From NCBI GenBank assembly GCA_963920635.1, contig OY987298.1:64005949-64069948 (forward strand): a stretch of 64,000 nt of DNA, read 5' to 3'. The DNA is from Pseudeuparius sepicola. Its lineage: Eukaryota; Arthropoda; Insecta; Coleoptera; Anthribidae. The notes beneath the pieces are model-generated. The model had not been told where the DNA came from. It did not search any database and saw only the letters and a program-made list of their open reading frames with translations. Position numbers and translations under genes: made by a program. Shown one piece after another: positions 32,900 through 45,540 of the stretch (position 1 is the stretch's first letter; each line of letters starts with the position of its first letter).

Positions 32900-34640
32900 C
32901 ATCACCGTTAGGAATAATATCAACTATAAAGTAAATAACAATTATATGAAAATTAACTCAGTGAGTTACACAAAATTGAGCTACGCCCCTGAACTGTGAC
33001 TAATTCTATAATATTTACGAGTTCTTCCCCCTTGCGTCGCACGCATTCTGCCGAAAGGAGGACTATAGGTACATTTTTCGTGTAATTTTAGTCAGAAAAT
33101 TTAAAACTTTTTTTCGGTGTATATGTCTATAGGTTAAATTTAAATGAATCACTATTTATTTAAACAGAAAAATTTGTCAGTGTCAGTTCCAATCAAATAT
33201 AATAAGTTATTATTATTGTGCCATAAACCATGTCCGGTTGATCTACAGTGCAAAAAATTCGTAATCGATTTTTGTTTTTAAATACGCGAAGACAGTGGTC
33301 CTTACGGCGCGGATTTGGGACCAGGGACCTGTGTATTTGGCATATTTGGACGTTTGGACTCAATTGACTCGTTGGACTGTTTGTGTTCTTCGCGATCGGG
33401 ACAAGAATATTTGGATTTGGAGGATTGTTTGTACCTTCATATTGCTCTTCGTGAAACGTCTTTGAAGAACCATTTAGAAAAGTTTGCGTCGTCTACTTCC
33501 AATACCGGCTACATCCATTCTAACAAATAAGTATTAAGATATAGCTATTGTCAAAAATATCAACATTCCTAACTTTGAAGGAAGTATTTGTTTCTGAATA
33601 TGTGGATATGTTACATTTGAAGTTTGGATATACTTAGCCGATTTTGAAACAAAATTATGGAAGAACAAATTGCAACAATCAAAATCTCCTTTTGAGGATT
33701 TTTTTTATATTTTATAAATATAATATGTGCAATGGGGTTATAATACATAATAATATAATATGGTTAGTATTGTTTCTATATCTTTGAGTTTTCCGTCTTT
33801 TATCTTCTGGCCTAATGGTATCTGCGTTAAATTCTAATTTTCTCCCGCGTGTTATTAAACTTTTTGCCATTCAGAGTTCTGTTTTGTAAGTTTCTTCTCC
33901 TTGCATCACAACCACATTCGTTCTTGACTTTGTTGAAACGAATCTTTTAGTGGGAAGGAACTTTCCAATTATATACAGGACTATCATCCATGCCTAGATG
34001 TGTTATAGATGTATGCGGTTTTATAATGTCAAAATAGCTAGGTTTTACCATTATTTCTTTATTACAAACGTTTTTTTTTCGATTTGTTCAACTCTTTTTA
34101 AGGTAGCGAGTGCTTTAGGCTGAAACCAGTATACAAGCATTCCAAATAATATGTACTGAAAGAATTTTTAAAAATTCGCTAACCGTAGCAAAAAACTTGA
34201 ACAGAATAGGCTCCAAATGAGCTGCTTTGTTGCCACAACAAAAACCGTTTTAATCTGACAAATGTTCTTTATAAAGACGCTTATGCTCCTGGTTCTTGGG
34301 ATTCTTCTTTTGATGTCTCAGGAACTTCTGTCTACATAACTCATAAAATGTTTTGTCAATTAACTGGTGAATATTTTTTTGTTAATTATGCGGGCCTATA
34401 AATCATTTGTGCAGTCAGCAAGAATACCCTTTTTCCTTTTATAGAAAAGACAAAAGTCTCATCTCGTTCGTTGCAGTCTCTACATAGTCCATTATCTGTG
34501 CACCGTTTGTTGTAAATTGGAATTAGGTGTTACCAGTGGTAACAGTGAATACATGAAGGCTTTGCCACTTCCTTTAACAGATAAGCCCTTTTATTTGTTA
34601 CTGCCTAAACAATTAGCTAAATTTGAATACCGAAAGTATA
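32900..34640. other. Spacer with no recognised gene
   Basis: A 71-codon plus-strand frame (33315-33530) and short fragments near 34200-34500 look vaguely protein-like, but I recognise no family. The composition is AT-rich. Confidence 0.3.
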
Positions 34641-34644
34641 TACT

Positions 34645-34930
34645 ACCCCCCCAGGACGCCCATGGCTACAACATACAATGTTAATAAGTCTTTCGCCCGA
34701 CTTTACGCCCGATTCCGGGATCCGATGAGCTTCAAGTACGGCACCGGCCGGCAGGCCATAGCGGCCATGTCATATATGGGCCCCGCTGCCTTCAGCGTCC
34801 TCCCTGGAGTGCCGCAAGATTTATGCCGTCATGCTCAGCGGAGTTGCCAGCGCTTAATTACACGCGAAATTATCCCGGCTAGGAATTTGTTAATTTCGCA
34901 TCGACTGACAAAAAGAAAAGAATTCCGATA
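34645..34930. other. GC-rich non-coding island
   Basis: Contains TACGGCACCGGCCGGCAGGC, ATGTCATATATGGGCCCCG and CGCTTAATTACACGCGAAAT. A 102-codon open frame crosses it without recognisable domain. The TTAATTA motif in a GC-rich context matches the other candidate regulatory islands. Confidence 0.35.
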
Positions 34931-34934
34931 AAAC

Positions 34935-36735
34935 GGGCTTTGTCACGAGTCAGATTATATTACGTAGATACAGAAAATTTTAGAACAATTTTCAAATCTA
35001 ATTAAAGCGCTCGAAACTATTTTGCCACTGGAGATCAGCTATGAATGAGACAACAATGGCAAGTAATGATTTAAGGCAGCCAATGATGTCCCCAAGACTA
35101 TGCATTCCATAAGCTACTTGCTATCACTGTAGGTAAACTAATGGCTGAATAGAGACGGCGAGCGCATAGAGGCTCAGTATTTCTGCTGATAAAAAAACTA
35201 ACTTTAGTGCAGCATTTAAGGGCATGTATAGATATCGCCTATTACTCACCTATGCTAGCAAAAGGTTCTAAAGTTAATTATTTCTTTCTAAATTATATAC
35301 CTCTAACAAACAAAGGTATACCTAGTACCTATGTTGTGTACCGTATTTTTTTACCCGACTTATAAGATTTGGCAGATAAATTATTTTATGTTTCGGTATT
35401 CTTATAGTTTTAGATAAATAATGAGGCAGGGCATCATTTTTGTTAGTTTTTCTTGTTCTCCTATAATGCTTCCATTGGTTTACGCAATTCTCCTTTCGAG
35501 TACCTATATTACAAGCTCTGGCAATTGGACCTGAGAGTCGGTGAAGGGTTAAAATGCTATTTTGCAGCGAATTTGTGAGCAGAGGAATAGGTATCCTTGC
35601 TCAGTGACAGAACCTAACAAACATAATATTTGTGGAAGCTGTAAAAAGGTGGAGTTTGGACCGTTATCGTTGCAAACTGCAATATCACAGCCACAGCAGA
35701 CCTCAGAAAGGCCCTGAACTTGAGAAAACTGGTAATAAGGCTTGTGGGTCCACGCTGCGTGGCCTGTTACTTCCTGTCGGTTAATTTGACAAGAAACTAA
35801 TGAATAGCATAGAAAAATAATGCGTGTAATGTGTGTCCTTGTGTGATTACTACGACAAGGTAGTGTGTCCCTTTGTGCCAATAGACTGCCGCGAAGTGCT
35901 GCTGGCGACAGCTTTTTTATAACTTTGTTTCGTTTGTGCAAAACCGAAACATTTGTAAAAGTTCATAGTGAAGAAGCGACAGGAGTTATTGGTTCCTTCT
36001 ACAGTTTAAAGCTTCACTATAATATATACCTGGCTGTAAGTCAAATTGTATTAATACCTTGAAGTAGGTACCTATACAAGCTATACTTAGGTTTTCTTTG
36101 CTTCAAGCCTGGCAGTTAAATTGTACCTACCTATCTATTCGCTTTTGGCTTTCCAAAGAACAAACATTTAAAAATAAAACGATTAAGGTCCAACTTCATA
36201 AAGAATCTAAAGTACCCTTTAAAATTAAAGGAGCTTGTGTAACAGTATAAACATAGATTAATATTTTTGCCAAAGTTTAACTTTAAAGTCAAAGGAGAGG
36301 TAAGTACCTACCTACTACTTTAGTTGTATTATAAAATTGGCCCTAACTGCCACTTCAAAGAAGAGGTTGCTCTCCTTCACAACATGCAGTTTTCTGTTCG
36401 TTTGTTGTTTATATTTTTCGCAAACGTTAACCATATGGGAAGATTTTCATCATTATTTGCCTGGCGAAAAATTCTCACAAAAATTCGACTTACAAAAAAT
36501 GAAGTCCCCACTATTTCTCCCAATTTGCTATAATATTTCTCGAAAATGTTCCTACCCAACTCACACCAGGAATATTTACTGCTTTTATTATTGTCTCTTG
36601 AACAAACATACCTACTTACCTAATGATTGAAGCAAAATTAATAAATGTATAGATGTTGAAATTATAACATCCTGCCCACCTGCCCCAGTTTGAACTCTCT
36701 TATAAACCAACTCTGTTTCCTCCATTGTATACAAT
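34935..36735. other. AT-rich spacer
   Basis: No gene, repeat end or element was identified. Open frames of 130 codons or fewer show no domains. Confidence 0.3.
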
Positions 36736-36739
36736 AGAA

Positions 36740-37050
36740 TTCTCGTCTTGATAACGAAATACCCAGAAAAGGAGAGAGCCATGTTCACCCGACGAGAGGA
36801 TTCCAGAGGAAAAAATCGATAGTTTAATAGGGACGCAGTGGAAATTGAAACCGAGGAGAGCGGGACGGGGATGGGAGAGGGGAGCGGGGACCGCTCGGCG
36901 AGGGGACCCGCGGCACCTGCGATCGCCATCTGTCTTCCACCCTGACAGTTCTTGCAATTAACATGTTTGTCTTTGCGCCCTTCCGCTTTCGGTGAGTCCC
37001 GGAGCCCCGCTGTGCCGCTGCGCGGGTTCACTCACCCTCGCCGAAATAGC
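36740..37050. other. GC-rich non-coding island
   Basis: Includes AAATCGATAGTTTAATAGGG, GACCCGCGGCACCTGCGATC and CCGCTGTGCCGCTGCG. A purine-rich strand asymmetry (GAGGAGAGCGGGACGGGGAT) makes a 139-codon open frame on the minus strand, but its sequence is low complexity. Probably non-coding. Confidence 0.35.
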
Positions 37051-37267
37051 AGTGGATGTTTTCCAAGATAAGCGGATCAATGGCTACTGAGACTGGTTGA
37101 TTAAATACGGATGGCATGTATCATGACGATGTAACGAATGTGCAACTATTCAATATAAGTGTCACAAGAAAGTTCAGGGCGTGCAGGGTATCCCGTAATG
37201 TCCATGCATGAATGATTAAATTCTTATTGGTCTATTAATATTAGAGGCTCCAATGCCGGAAGATGAG

Positions 37268-37346
37268 AAATCAGAATGGGCGCCAGGAAAGGGTACAAGG
37301 GGGTGCAGAGCATGGGCGTCAGGAAGGGGTACAAGTGGGTGCAGTT
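37268..37346 (+). repeat. Tandem duplication of about 45 bp
   Basis: GGGCGCCAGGAAAGGGTACA and GGGCGTCAGGAAGGGGTACA follow one another with similar trailing sequence (AGTGGGTGCAG, AGGGGGTGCAG). A local duplication without clear function. Confidence 0.55.
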
Positions 37347-37460
37347 GCATGAAAGAACATATGCAGAAAAATCAAGAAATAAAATTTTAATTATTAATGT
37401 CACCTATTAAATTATGGCTTAAACGAAATAAAATCCGATGCACGTCATCATGTATGTCAT

Positions 37461-38611
37461 CGAGGCCAACGATAAAGACAGGCCATGGCGCTAACGCAGA
37501 ATCGCGTAGTCACGTGACCAACTTAGTCCTACATAATAAACGGCATTTTTGGAGACAAGTAGAGAAAACAAATTTCGTAATAATTTGGCGAGTTTTCTTT
37601 CGTCTATTATATTATTGGTTTTGTGCATCCAGGCTTTCTCTAATTGCTTTTTCAAAATTTTCAACCTGCCTCAGATGTTTGGGCTGAGACTTAAACGGCA
37701 CGGCACTCAAATATATTTTGTCACAGTCTCAAAAATTGTTGGGTCCTTTAGCTTAGGTGATATTCCCTGTATTTTCCTCCCATAACACATTTGCCCACTT
37801 TCTTGAAAATATGTTAGTCACACATACTTAACGGTTTTTTAGAAATTAAATCTCAGTTCCATTCTTGGCGCAAATTTTCATCCCGATGCTAAGCAAATGT
37901 TGTTATGGTGACATTTTCATCCTGGCTTTTGTAATATGTTTTACATTCTACAACATTACAGTATCGTGGCATTTTAATACTCCCAAAAATGATATTTATA
38001 ATTTAAAAACAATTTACTCAATGATAAAATGTTTACAGAATTATTTAATAAAACTAATATGAAATAAATATGACATTTTTATGCAAAATATACCAATAAA
38101 ATCAATTTAAAGTTGCAAATAAAACGAGAAAATATTCGAGGATACAAGTGAGCTATTTTTCTTAAGTGGAACTTCTTTATTCAAAAATCAAAGATAGAAC
38201 TTAAACAACAGAATTATGGAGTTTATCATTATTCATATACCTACCTAGTTGCATGATTAATTTAACTAGTTTGAATTCGATATCATCAGCATATTTATAG
38301 CCACAATATATAAAAATACATTACGGAACAAATTAAATATCTACCTAATGTAAACAGACCCAATATTTGGTATTTAGGTTGTTTTTCACGAAATAAAAAT
38401 GAAAACTTACCTCAGTATACTGTAAATAGACGCACTAAGGATAAACTTGTTTCTAAAATATTATCTAATACGTTTAATAACACTTTAAACGCTTAAAACT
38501 TCTCAAAACACAAGCTGCCGCTTTCAGTTATCTGACAAATGACACGTAACGTCGGACTAAGAAGGTCACGTGATTTTCGTGCGCCATGGCCTGTCTTTAT
38601 CGTAGGCCTCG
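37461..38611. mobile_element. Non-autonomous DNA transposon with inverted ends of about 75 bp
   Basis: The left end CGAGGCCAACGATAAAGACA continues AGGCCATGGCGC and, after a gap, TCACGTGACC and CTTAGTCC. The right end is the inverse, ending at 38611. The bases just outside are GTATGTCAT on the left and GTGTGTCAT on the right, a 9-bp duplication with one mismatch. A 9-bp target and long ends suggest a Mutator-like element; hAT (8 bp) is the alternative. The 1.15-kb interior is AT-rich and has no transposase. Confidence 0.65.
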
Positions 38612-40945
38612 GTGTGTCATTTGTAACTGTGGAGTCACGACACACAGTGCTGCCCTATATAGTCAGAAATGTGACAGAATTAAAAATATGTTGAAATAGT
38701 AGGTAAAATAAAAATAAATTTCAAAAATATCACCAAATATTACTAAAAGCTAACGATAAAATTTGTGCAAAGATATGGTAACAAATAAATGATCAGGCAA
38801 GATAATTGAACTAGAAAAAAAGTGTAAAAAGACAAAGTTAAATTAATTTTATTTAAGCTCAGCTCAGTAGAAAAAGCTTCCACAAAAATAACCCCTGCAA
38901 CTCGTTGGGACACGCCAATAAATGTGTAACCAAAATGATTCGTTTGAGCGCCAGACGCTTGAACTAATGTGGGGGTTCATACAAAAGATGAGATTTTATT
39001 ATTTACAATCTATTTTCAACAAAAATTTGAAGTTACAATTAGATATTTTTAAGTTGAAAATACAACATGTGTAGGGAGATATGTCAAGTATTGTAAGTTG
39101 CAAAAGGAATGTTTTATTTATACCTACGTACTTATTTATGTTCAGAAAACCAAAGCGGAAAATATTCGATTTTAAAAATACAAAATCAGAGTTCACTCTT
39201 CTAACAACCAGAGCACTGTATCAAAAGAGTTCACGAGAGCTGGAAAAATTACATTGCAAGCACTGAGAAAATTTGAAATGTTAGAATTTTTGCAGAGTAC
39301 CCTGAGTACCTTAAATACTTCCAGAACTTAAAGCAGAACTCGCCACCGTCCATCGCTCCGCAAGTTACTTTTCATGGTGACAACCTAGGCTAGGATCTGC
39401 TATAGGGCTGGTGGGTTGGTAATTAGTCCATTGGTGTCTCGCTCATGTACTTTGGTGCTCACATGTAAAGGAAATTACACAAAACAGTATCTGTTAAGTA
39501 CTGCAAGATATTGCAGTCGAGTAGTCGACGCTTTTACAATGGCTAAATAGCTATATTAATTAAATGTAAAAATATCCATCACAACAGATCAATCTGTATA
39601 GATTTGTATCCAAAACTTATAAACTTAAGACAATATTTTTGGTTGCCGGAAAAGTACAGTTTTATCATGACCAAAATGTAAGTAGAAAAATAATTTTTGA
39701 AATATCCCCATAAATGGTGGGCTATAAAATATTAGAATAGAATATTAGAATAAGAAAATTCCAAAAAATAAATAGGATGGCATTACTTTTATAGCAATAT
39801 TTTTAAAGAGCATTACTTGAGTTCTAAAATGACATATTAAAACTCAAAATTGGCTATCAATTAACGAAGGTACGTGCAATAACATAATTCGCTACTCTGA
39901 CTTAAATCCCCCATCTTGATGACGTCATCGAGGAATAATCTTGGAGAGTACCTCCAGGTGGTTTTTTAAACCTTAATATGTATACCTACAAGCTATATAT
40001 GTGCAAAATTTGGTACTGGTATCCGGCACTGAAATATTTTGGTGCCTAATGTTGAAAACGCCTCAGAGTATAATAACACGCACTAAAGATACAGAACCAC
40101 TTCCCAGACAACACAATAATATTATTGGAATATGTTATACACATTTCCAGAGAAACATGAGAATATTAATAAAATATTCCATAGAGATACGGATACGGGC
40201 ATAAAACCATGATAGTATCATGGATACGGGTTCCACCGGGTAGGTGCTATTTATTCCAATTGATAGATATTAGTTAGTAGTGGTGAGATGTAGGAGACTT
40301 CGGCACTTCGGCGTAATATTAAAGTGAGTGTTTTAATAGTATTTTTTATAATATTTATAAAATATTATAAAACAGATTTTGAGAAATATTACTATAATGA
40401 TTTATAAATGTTGGAAAATTTTTAAGTACTTTGGAATTATTTTTAATTATTTATAAAATATTTTGTCCGAATATTAATAAAATCTGAGGAAAAATATTTT
40501 AGCAAAACATTTTCGTCATATTATGTAAATATAATATTTACATACAATAAGTGTGCAACAAAAGATACAATTTTTCAAAAAATGCGCTTTTTCATATGTT
40601 GGTCGCACTTATTAAATGGTACAGCCAAGTCCTTGCCTATTCATATTAAGAGCCTCTAGTATCCCATATGGACATGGAAGCACCATTGGACTGGAGAGGC
40701 AACAGCGATACATGATTTCAAAAATGTAGTATAGGTATGTATTGAACTCTACCAAATCTACCAAAAAATAGCTGGCCTATACTTTATTTTTATGTCGTCT
40801 CTAATATACAATCATATTTATGTTCTTATTGCAATGTCGTGGCTTAGTTGGGTATCAAAAACTACCTGAGCATGTATACACGAAATCTCATGAAATGCCG
40901 AATTTTCGCCTTAGTCCACGTCCTATACCTTGCCCAATCATTTCG
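38612..40945. other. AT-rich spacer
   Basis: No gene was identified. A TGATGACGTCATCGAGG motif (CRE-like) at about 39917 stands out but is isolated. Confidence 0.3.
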
Positions 40946-40949
40946 TGAT

Positions 40950-41290
40950 ATCTTCCAGCCCTTGAACAAACCGCGGACAATAAATCTCATTGTGTTCTGC
41001 CGGCGCCCGGCACAATCAACGGCAGGGAACGTCTCTTTTGCCGGGAACCGCCGCCGCCGGCCCGCAAAAATGGAAATCGGGAGGCTCATTAGGCGCTGGG
41101 TATCGGACGGCGGGATGGCCGCCAGGGGGCACTTAATTACCAGGGAGATGTGCGTCGGATGTGGCTTTTTTGTAACCTGGTTCGAGGGATTTATCGATGG
41201 AGAGTCAAGAGGATGCAAAATATCGAGGAACAAACCAGAGCAAAATCCAGATGTGCATCCAGTGAGGTCGGGAACGGGAACTTGCAATTT
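40950..41290. other. GC-rich non-coding island
   Basis: Contains GCCGGGAACCGCCGCCGCCG, AAATCGGGAGGCTCATTAGG and GGCACTTAATTACCAGGG. Open frames of 176 codons (plus) and 141 codons (minus) overlap it; both extend into AT-rich DNA with no domain. CTCATTAGG and CTTAATTACC are homeodomain-type motifs. A conserved regulatory element is likely but unproven. Confidence 0.4.
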
Positions 41291-42013
41291 TGCCTGGTAT
41301 ATAGGTAGTCTTTGTATTAAATTATTGTTAGTACTTAGTATTATTTTAAAATCAATTAAGGATATAGTAAGTACCTAATTATTGTACGATTTTTTTTTGT
41401 ATAAGTTGGCCACGGCGAGATTTAACACCATCACAGACCTGTTGATACAACGTAATCTATCAGAGTTAGCCAGTTCGATCCGTTTAAACAGCGATAATAT
41501 TCCGTATTTAGACTGCAATCGAGATTGATCTAAGGACGAGCCGCGGATCTGACACACGGAGAAGTCCATTAGCTCAACCTAGCAAGACAAAAATAAAGAG
41601 ACGGAAAGTGCAGAAACCAACGGCGGTCACGGTCGGCTCGTAGATGGGTGACCGCGCTCTTCAAATAATTTGTTTTTGAAAGGTTCCTGCATTTTTTACA
41701 AGGATTTGTTTTAATAACCAACATAAAAAAAAGGTTTTATGAATGGCACTAAAAATCGATATCTCAAAAATCTGCTGAATAATACTTAATTTTGCATATA
41801 TTCCAATTTTTCGTAAAGTGGAACTTTGCGAAACTTTTCTAAAATTCTTATCGAAAGTTTATATTGCGTACATAGCTGTCAAACCAAGTTAAACTAAGAT
41901 TGGTGTTTTTGAGGAGACTTATTCTTGGAAATTTGTTTCTTATGAAATCCCAATAATAAAACTTTATAGTGGCATATCCAGAAAGAGAAGTCGTTTTCGT
42001 TAATATAAATTGA

Positions 42014-42211
42014 ATGTTATGCTAGATTATCTCTTACTTAAATTAAAATAATAACAAAATGGCAATATCAATACCCACCATTTTTACTTTTTCGTCTATC
42101 CAGGATAGGTAGGCCTATACCTAAAAAACCGGTTAGAAGATTTTTTAAAAATTTATTGACATTTTGTTGTTACTTTGATTTACTAAAGTAAGTAAGAGAT
42201 AATCTAGCATA
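42014..42211. repeat. Inverted repeat with arms of about 48 bp
   Basis: GTTATGCTAGATTATCTCTT at 42014 recurs inverted, ending at 42211. The arms continue with ACTTA and AACAAAATG with small indels. Loop about 100 bp. This may be a small fold-back element; no duplication was found. Confidence 0.55.
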
Positions 42212-42327
42212 ACTATCAAAAATCGGACTTAATTTCATGGCTAACTGCGACCTCTTAAATGATTTTTTGTAAATGTAGGGCTACATAACTTGCTAAAAGG
42301 AAACGCAAATTCAACATGTTAGATATA

Positions 42328-43750
42328 CAGGGTGACCGTATTTCGAGTCTTTGCATGGGGATCTTGGTTATCTTAAGAGATACGAGGTCGGTTAAATTGG
42401 GGCAAAGTTGCGGAATTTGATGCCGACTAACATGGTAAAAAAAAATTTGGCTGGCCCTTCTCGTTTTGAAAATATTGCGAAAAAACTGAAAATTGTCGTT
42501 TTTGTTTTTATTTTTTTAAAGGAAAACGAATGGCGCTGGACATTTCTAAGTTAAACATTATTAAGGTACTTTTTTACAAGGAATCTAAATATAATCACGC
42601 ATTTTTTTCTCGCCTCCCTGGACAAAGATATGACGACCAACTTTTAATTGTCTTACGGGCGCCATATTGGATTTTTCCATTTTTGAAAAGAGGATTTTTT
42701 TCTGGTTAAAATGATATGTCACATATTATGCTTTACTTTGTTTTTCTTGCCGTAATATCAAAGTAAACGTTTTTGCATAGAGTGCCTTGGAAACGTAAGC
42801 CCCATAATGTTTGATTTTTTTTCCGCATAATCCGGCTGTTAACATTCATAGCCGTAACCCCCACTCCACGATTATCCATTTTGCGCTGCTAATTTCTCTA
42901 TAAGAAAAAGTATCAGAATCGTCTTAATTCACAAGTTTCATTAGAAAAATTGTTATGGTACAACAAAACAACAAATGGTGACACTAAATCCATACCAATG
43001 TACCTAAGTATTATTTTGACTACAGCGACAAACAGGGTGTAACTTTCGTCTCTTTTTTTCAAGGCTAAATTACCAACAGACTTGTGTATTATAATAGCTC
43101 GTTTGCACATTGCTGAAGTAGTAAAACATGTGGAGCAACTAAGCAGTGAGTTTAACTAACCTGCTTGTGGAATACTTGTTATTATTATTCCTATTTTTAG
43201 TAAACAAAATAAACAAGTAAAAAAAATGTGAAAAAAAAGTAAATCTGGATGTTTAAAATCTGAAACAAAAAATGATCTTTTAAGTTCTCAGTATCTAATA
43301 CCTATTTTATTTACTTTAGCGAGAGATTATCAAGAGCAATAAAATATTCTAATAAAATTAAATTTTTCCTCACAACATTGGAAGTAAAGGTCCATTTGGC
43401 TATATGTCTCAAAAAGACAAAATAATCGCGCAAAATAAATTTTAAAAAGTATAAATTTTAACACCCTCTAATTTTTTAAGGGATTTTTTTCTAGAAATAG
43501 CTAACTTAGGCTATATAGTTCGTTTAATTTCGCGCTAAAAATACTCAGTTTGAACAGAATGGCATGCTCTTTTCTTACATCTTGTAGTTACAGATATCTC
43601 CGGATTGTATGAAAACGATGCCAGTCTCGGTTTTCTAGAGTTCTCCAATTCAAACAAAGTTGCCTCTTATTCGAGCGATTATTATGCGACGAATGCGTCG
43701 TAGCCACAAACTTTGAAAACCGAGTTGCTTCATTTGCTAATTCGGAGACT
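42328..43750. other. Spacer starting with a mariner-type end
   Basis: CAGGGTGACCGTATTTCGAG follows TA at 42326-42327, a left end like those of the TA-flanked elements. CAGGGTGTAAC at 43033 is in the same orientation, so the two do not form a pair. No coding sequence was recognised. Confidence 0.35.
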
Positions 43751-43754
43751 TTGG

Positions 43755-43990
43755 ATTATTGTGAAGGGAGCGTTACTCTAAAAGGCTTCACCGCCCGAGG
43801 ATAAATCAGAGAATCGGTGTTCGACGGAGCGAGCGGCGCACCTTTGTCCGTAATAGACACCCCACGACCGCGCCAAAACGGCCGTTCCGCAGACGGTTCG
43901 CTTGACGAATGTGCAGCCTCAGGCGGCGAAGGCTCTTTTCTGCGGACATTCGCCCACAAAGGGATCGCGGTCACGCTTTTCATATTGTTG
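43755..43990. other. GC-rich non-coding island
   Basis: Includes GAGCGAGCGGCGCACCTTTG and GACCGCGCCAAAACGGCCG. Open frames of 84-85 codons on both strands have no domain. Same class as the other islands. Confidence 0.35.
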
Positions 43991-45235
43991 TTTGATTTGC
44001 AACTTGTACGCATATATAAATGTACGATAAGGTGTCCACTATTCTACAGAAATATATATTTACTTGAATAACACATCTACAAAGATGGCACATCCGTTTG
44101 AGTAGAAATTGACTATTCCTGAATCGCGCCCCTTAAAAACAGCCAAATTGTCAGCCTCTGCAACACAATAAGCTTCGACATACTGAAAACCTGACCGTCA
44201 GAACGGGGCAACGAAATATATATATATATATAGATGTCTCACGATAATACAAATAACACGGGTTTTGTTTTGCTTCTACATTAGCGGGTCGGGGGAAGCA
44301 GACAAGCTAATTTGTTTACATTGGCATTTCTTAAATTCAGTCTTTCCTATTTTGTAATGCATAATAAATAGTTTTTGATAGACATGTATATATCGTATTA
44401 TATACTTTTAGGTACTTATATTCACAAAATAACCTGAATCGTATAAAAAACTGAAAACATTGAATGTTCCAACAATAACATCTTTTTAAAATCATGAAAC
44501 AAAACAAGTTTTCTCTGGTAATATATCTATTCTTATATATCGTTGGAAAGGGGAAACAATATATATGTAGAACACATATTATGTAACAATAATTAGAGCA
44601 ACTTTTTTATTTTATTTTAAGTATTTGATTTGCATCTAGTTGATTCCCCTCAGATGTACAGGGTGGACAGAAAATGCAAGTATCCGAAAATGGAAAGAAC
44701 CGAAATTCGTAATTTTAGACAGAAATACTAAAAAGTTGTTTCTATAATGACAGAATTACCTTAATCTAAAATTTCAACTAAATACTCATACAATTTATTG
44801 GTCATAAACAATTTGCTATTATTTTTCATAATTATTAGTGGACAATTTACTTAATTTGCACCATTAGTGCAGAAATACCGCACTATTTCACCTGTTTCAA
44901 AAACTGCGAAAAAAATAGGGGAACAGCAACAACCATACTATACCCCCCGATTTCATATATCACCATATATTATGTCGTTCCTTAGGGTCTATTTTGATAA
45001 AACCATTACGATCTACCTGACAGCCATTTATTTGCTTTGTATTAATTTGTAAATTTTTTATCATTTTGTTAATTACATAAATTAAAATTGAATTATTGCA
45101 AACTTCAAAAAATAGTGAATAATGCTAAAAATAAATTATCAGTATGCAAAAGACAATTATAAGGCATAAAGTCATTAATCCAACTTTCATTGTCAACTTA
45201 AACATAGGGTTTACCTAGAAATTTCGCCTCATTTA
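43991..45235. other. AT-rich spacer with a (TA)n tract
   Basis: A pure (TA)n run lies at 44217-44232. A mariner-type CAGGGTGGACAG end occurs at 44659 without a partner. No gene was recognised. Confidence 0.4.
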
Positions 45236-45540
45236 GATACTGAGATACGAAAGTACCAAAGGGATATAGCATGTAAATATTATCTGAAAATTTCCACTTA
45301 TTTTCTAGAACATTCATGATAATCAAGTAGAAATTTCTACCTAGTAACTAGAAATTTCTACATAGTTACTAGAAATTTCTACCCCCCCCACTTAGGTACT
45401 AACTAGAAATTTCTACCCAGTAACTATAGAAATTTTTACATAGTAAATACAAATTTCTTCATAGCAACTAGAAATCTCTACACAGTAACTAGAAATTATA
45501 TATGTCATTGTAACTAAAGTATTCCGGAGCATAATTAGTA

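Noticed and set aside
35549..35941. 130-codon minus-strand frame
   Set aside because: No domain and no sign of constraint; starts and stops within unremarkable AT-rich DNA.
36612..37031. 139-codon minus-strand frame
   Set aside because: Follows a purine-rich low-complexity tract; no domain, and a second overlapping frame is equally open.
40848..41378. 176-codon open frame on the plus strand (and 141 codons on the minus strand)
   Set aside because: Stop-poor because of the GC-rich island; frames run out into AT-rich DNA, overlap on both strands and show no domain.
45332..45510. Regular short repeats resembling a CRISPR array
   Set aside because: Units are directly adjacent, variable in length, palindromic and mirrored on the other side of a transposon; the genome is eukaryotic.
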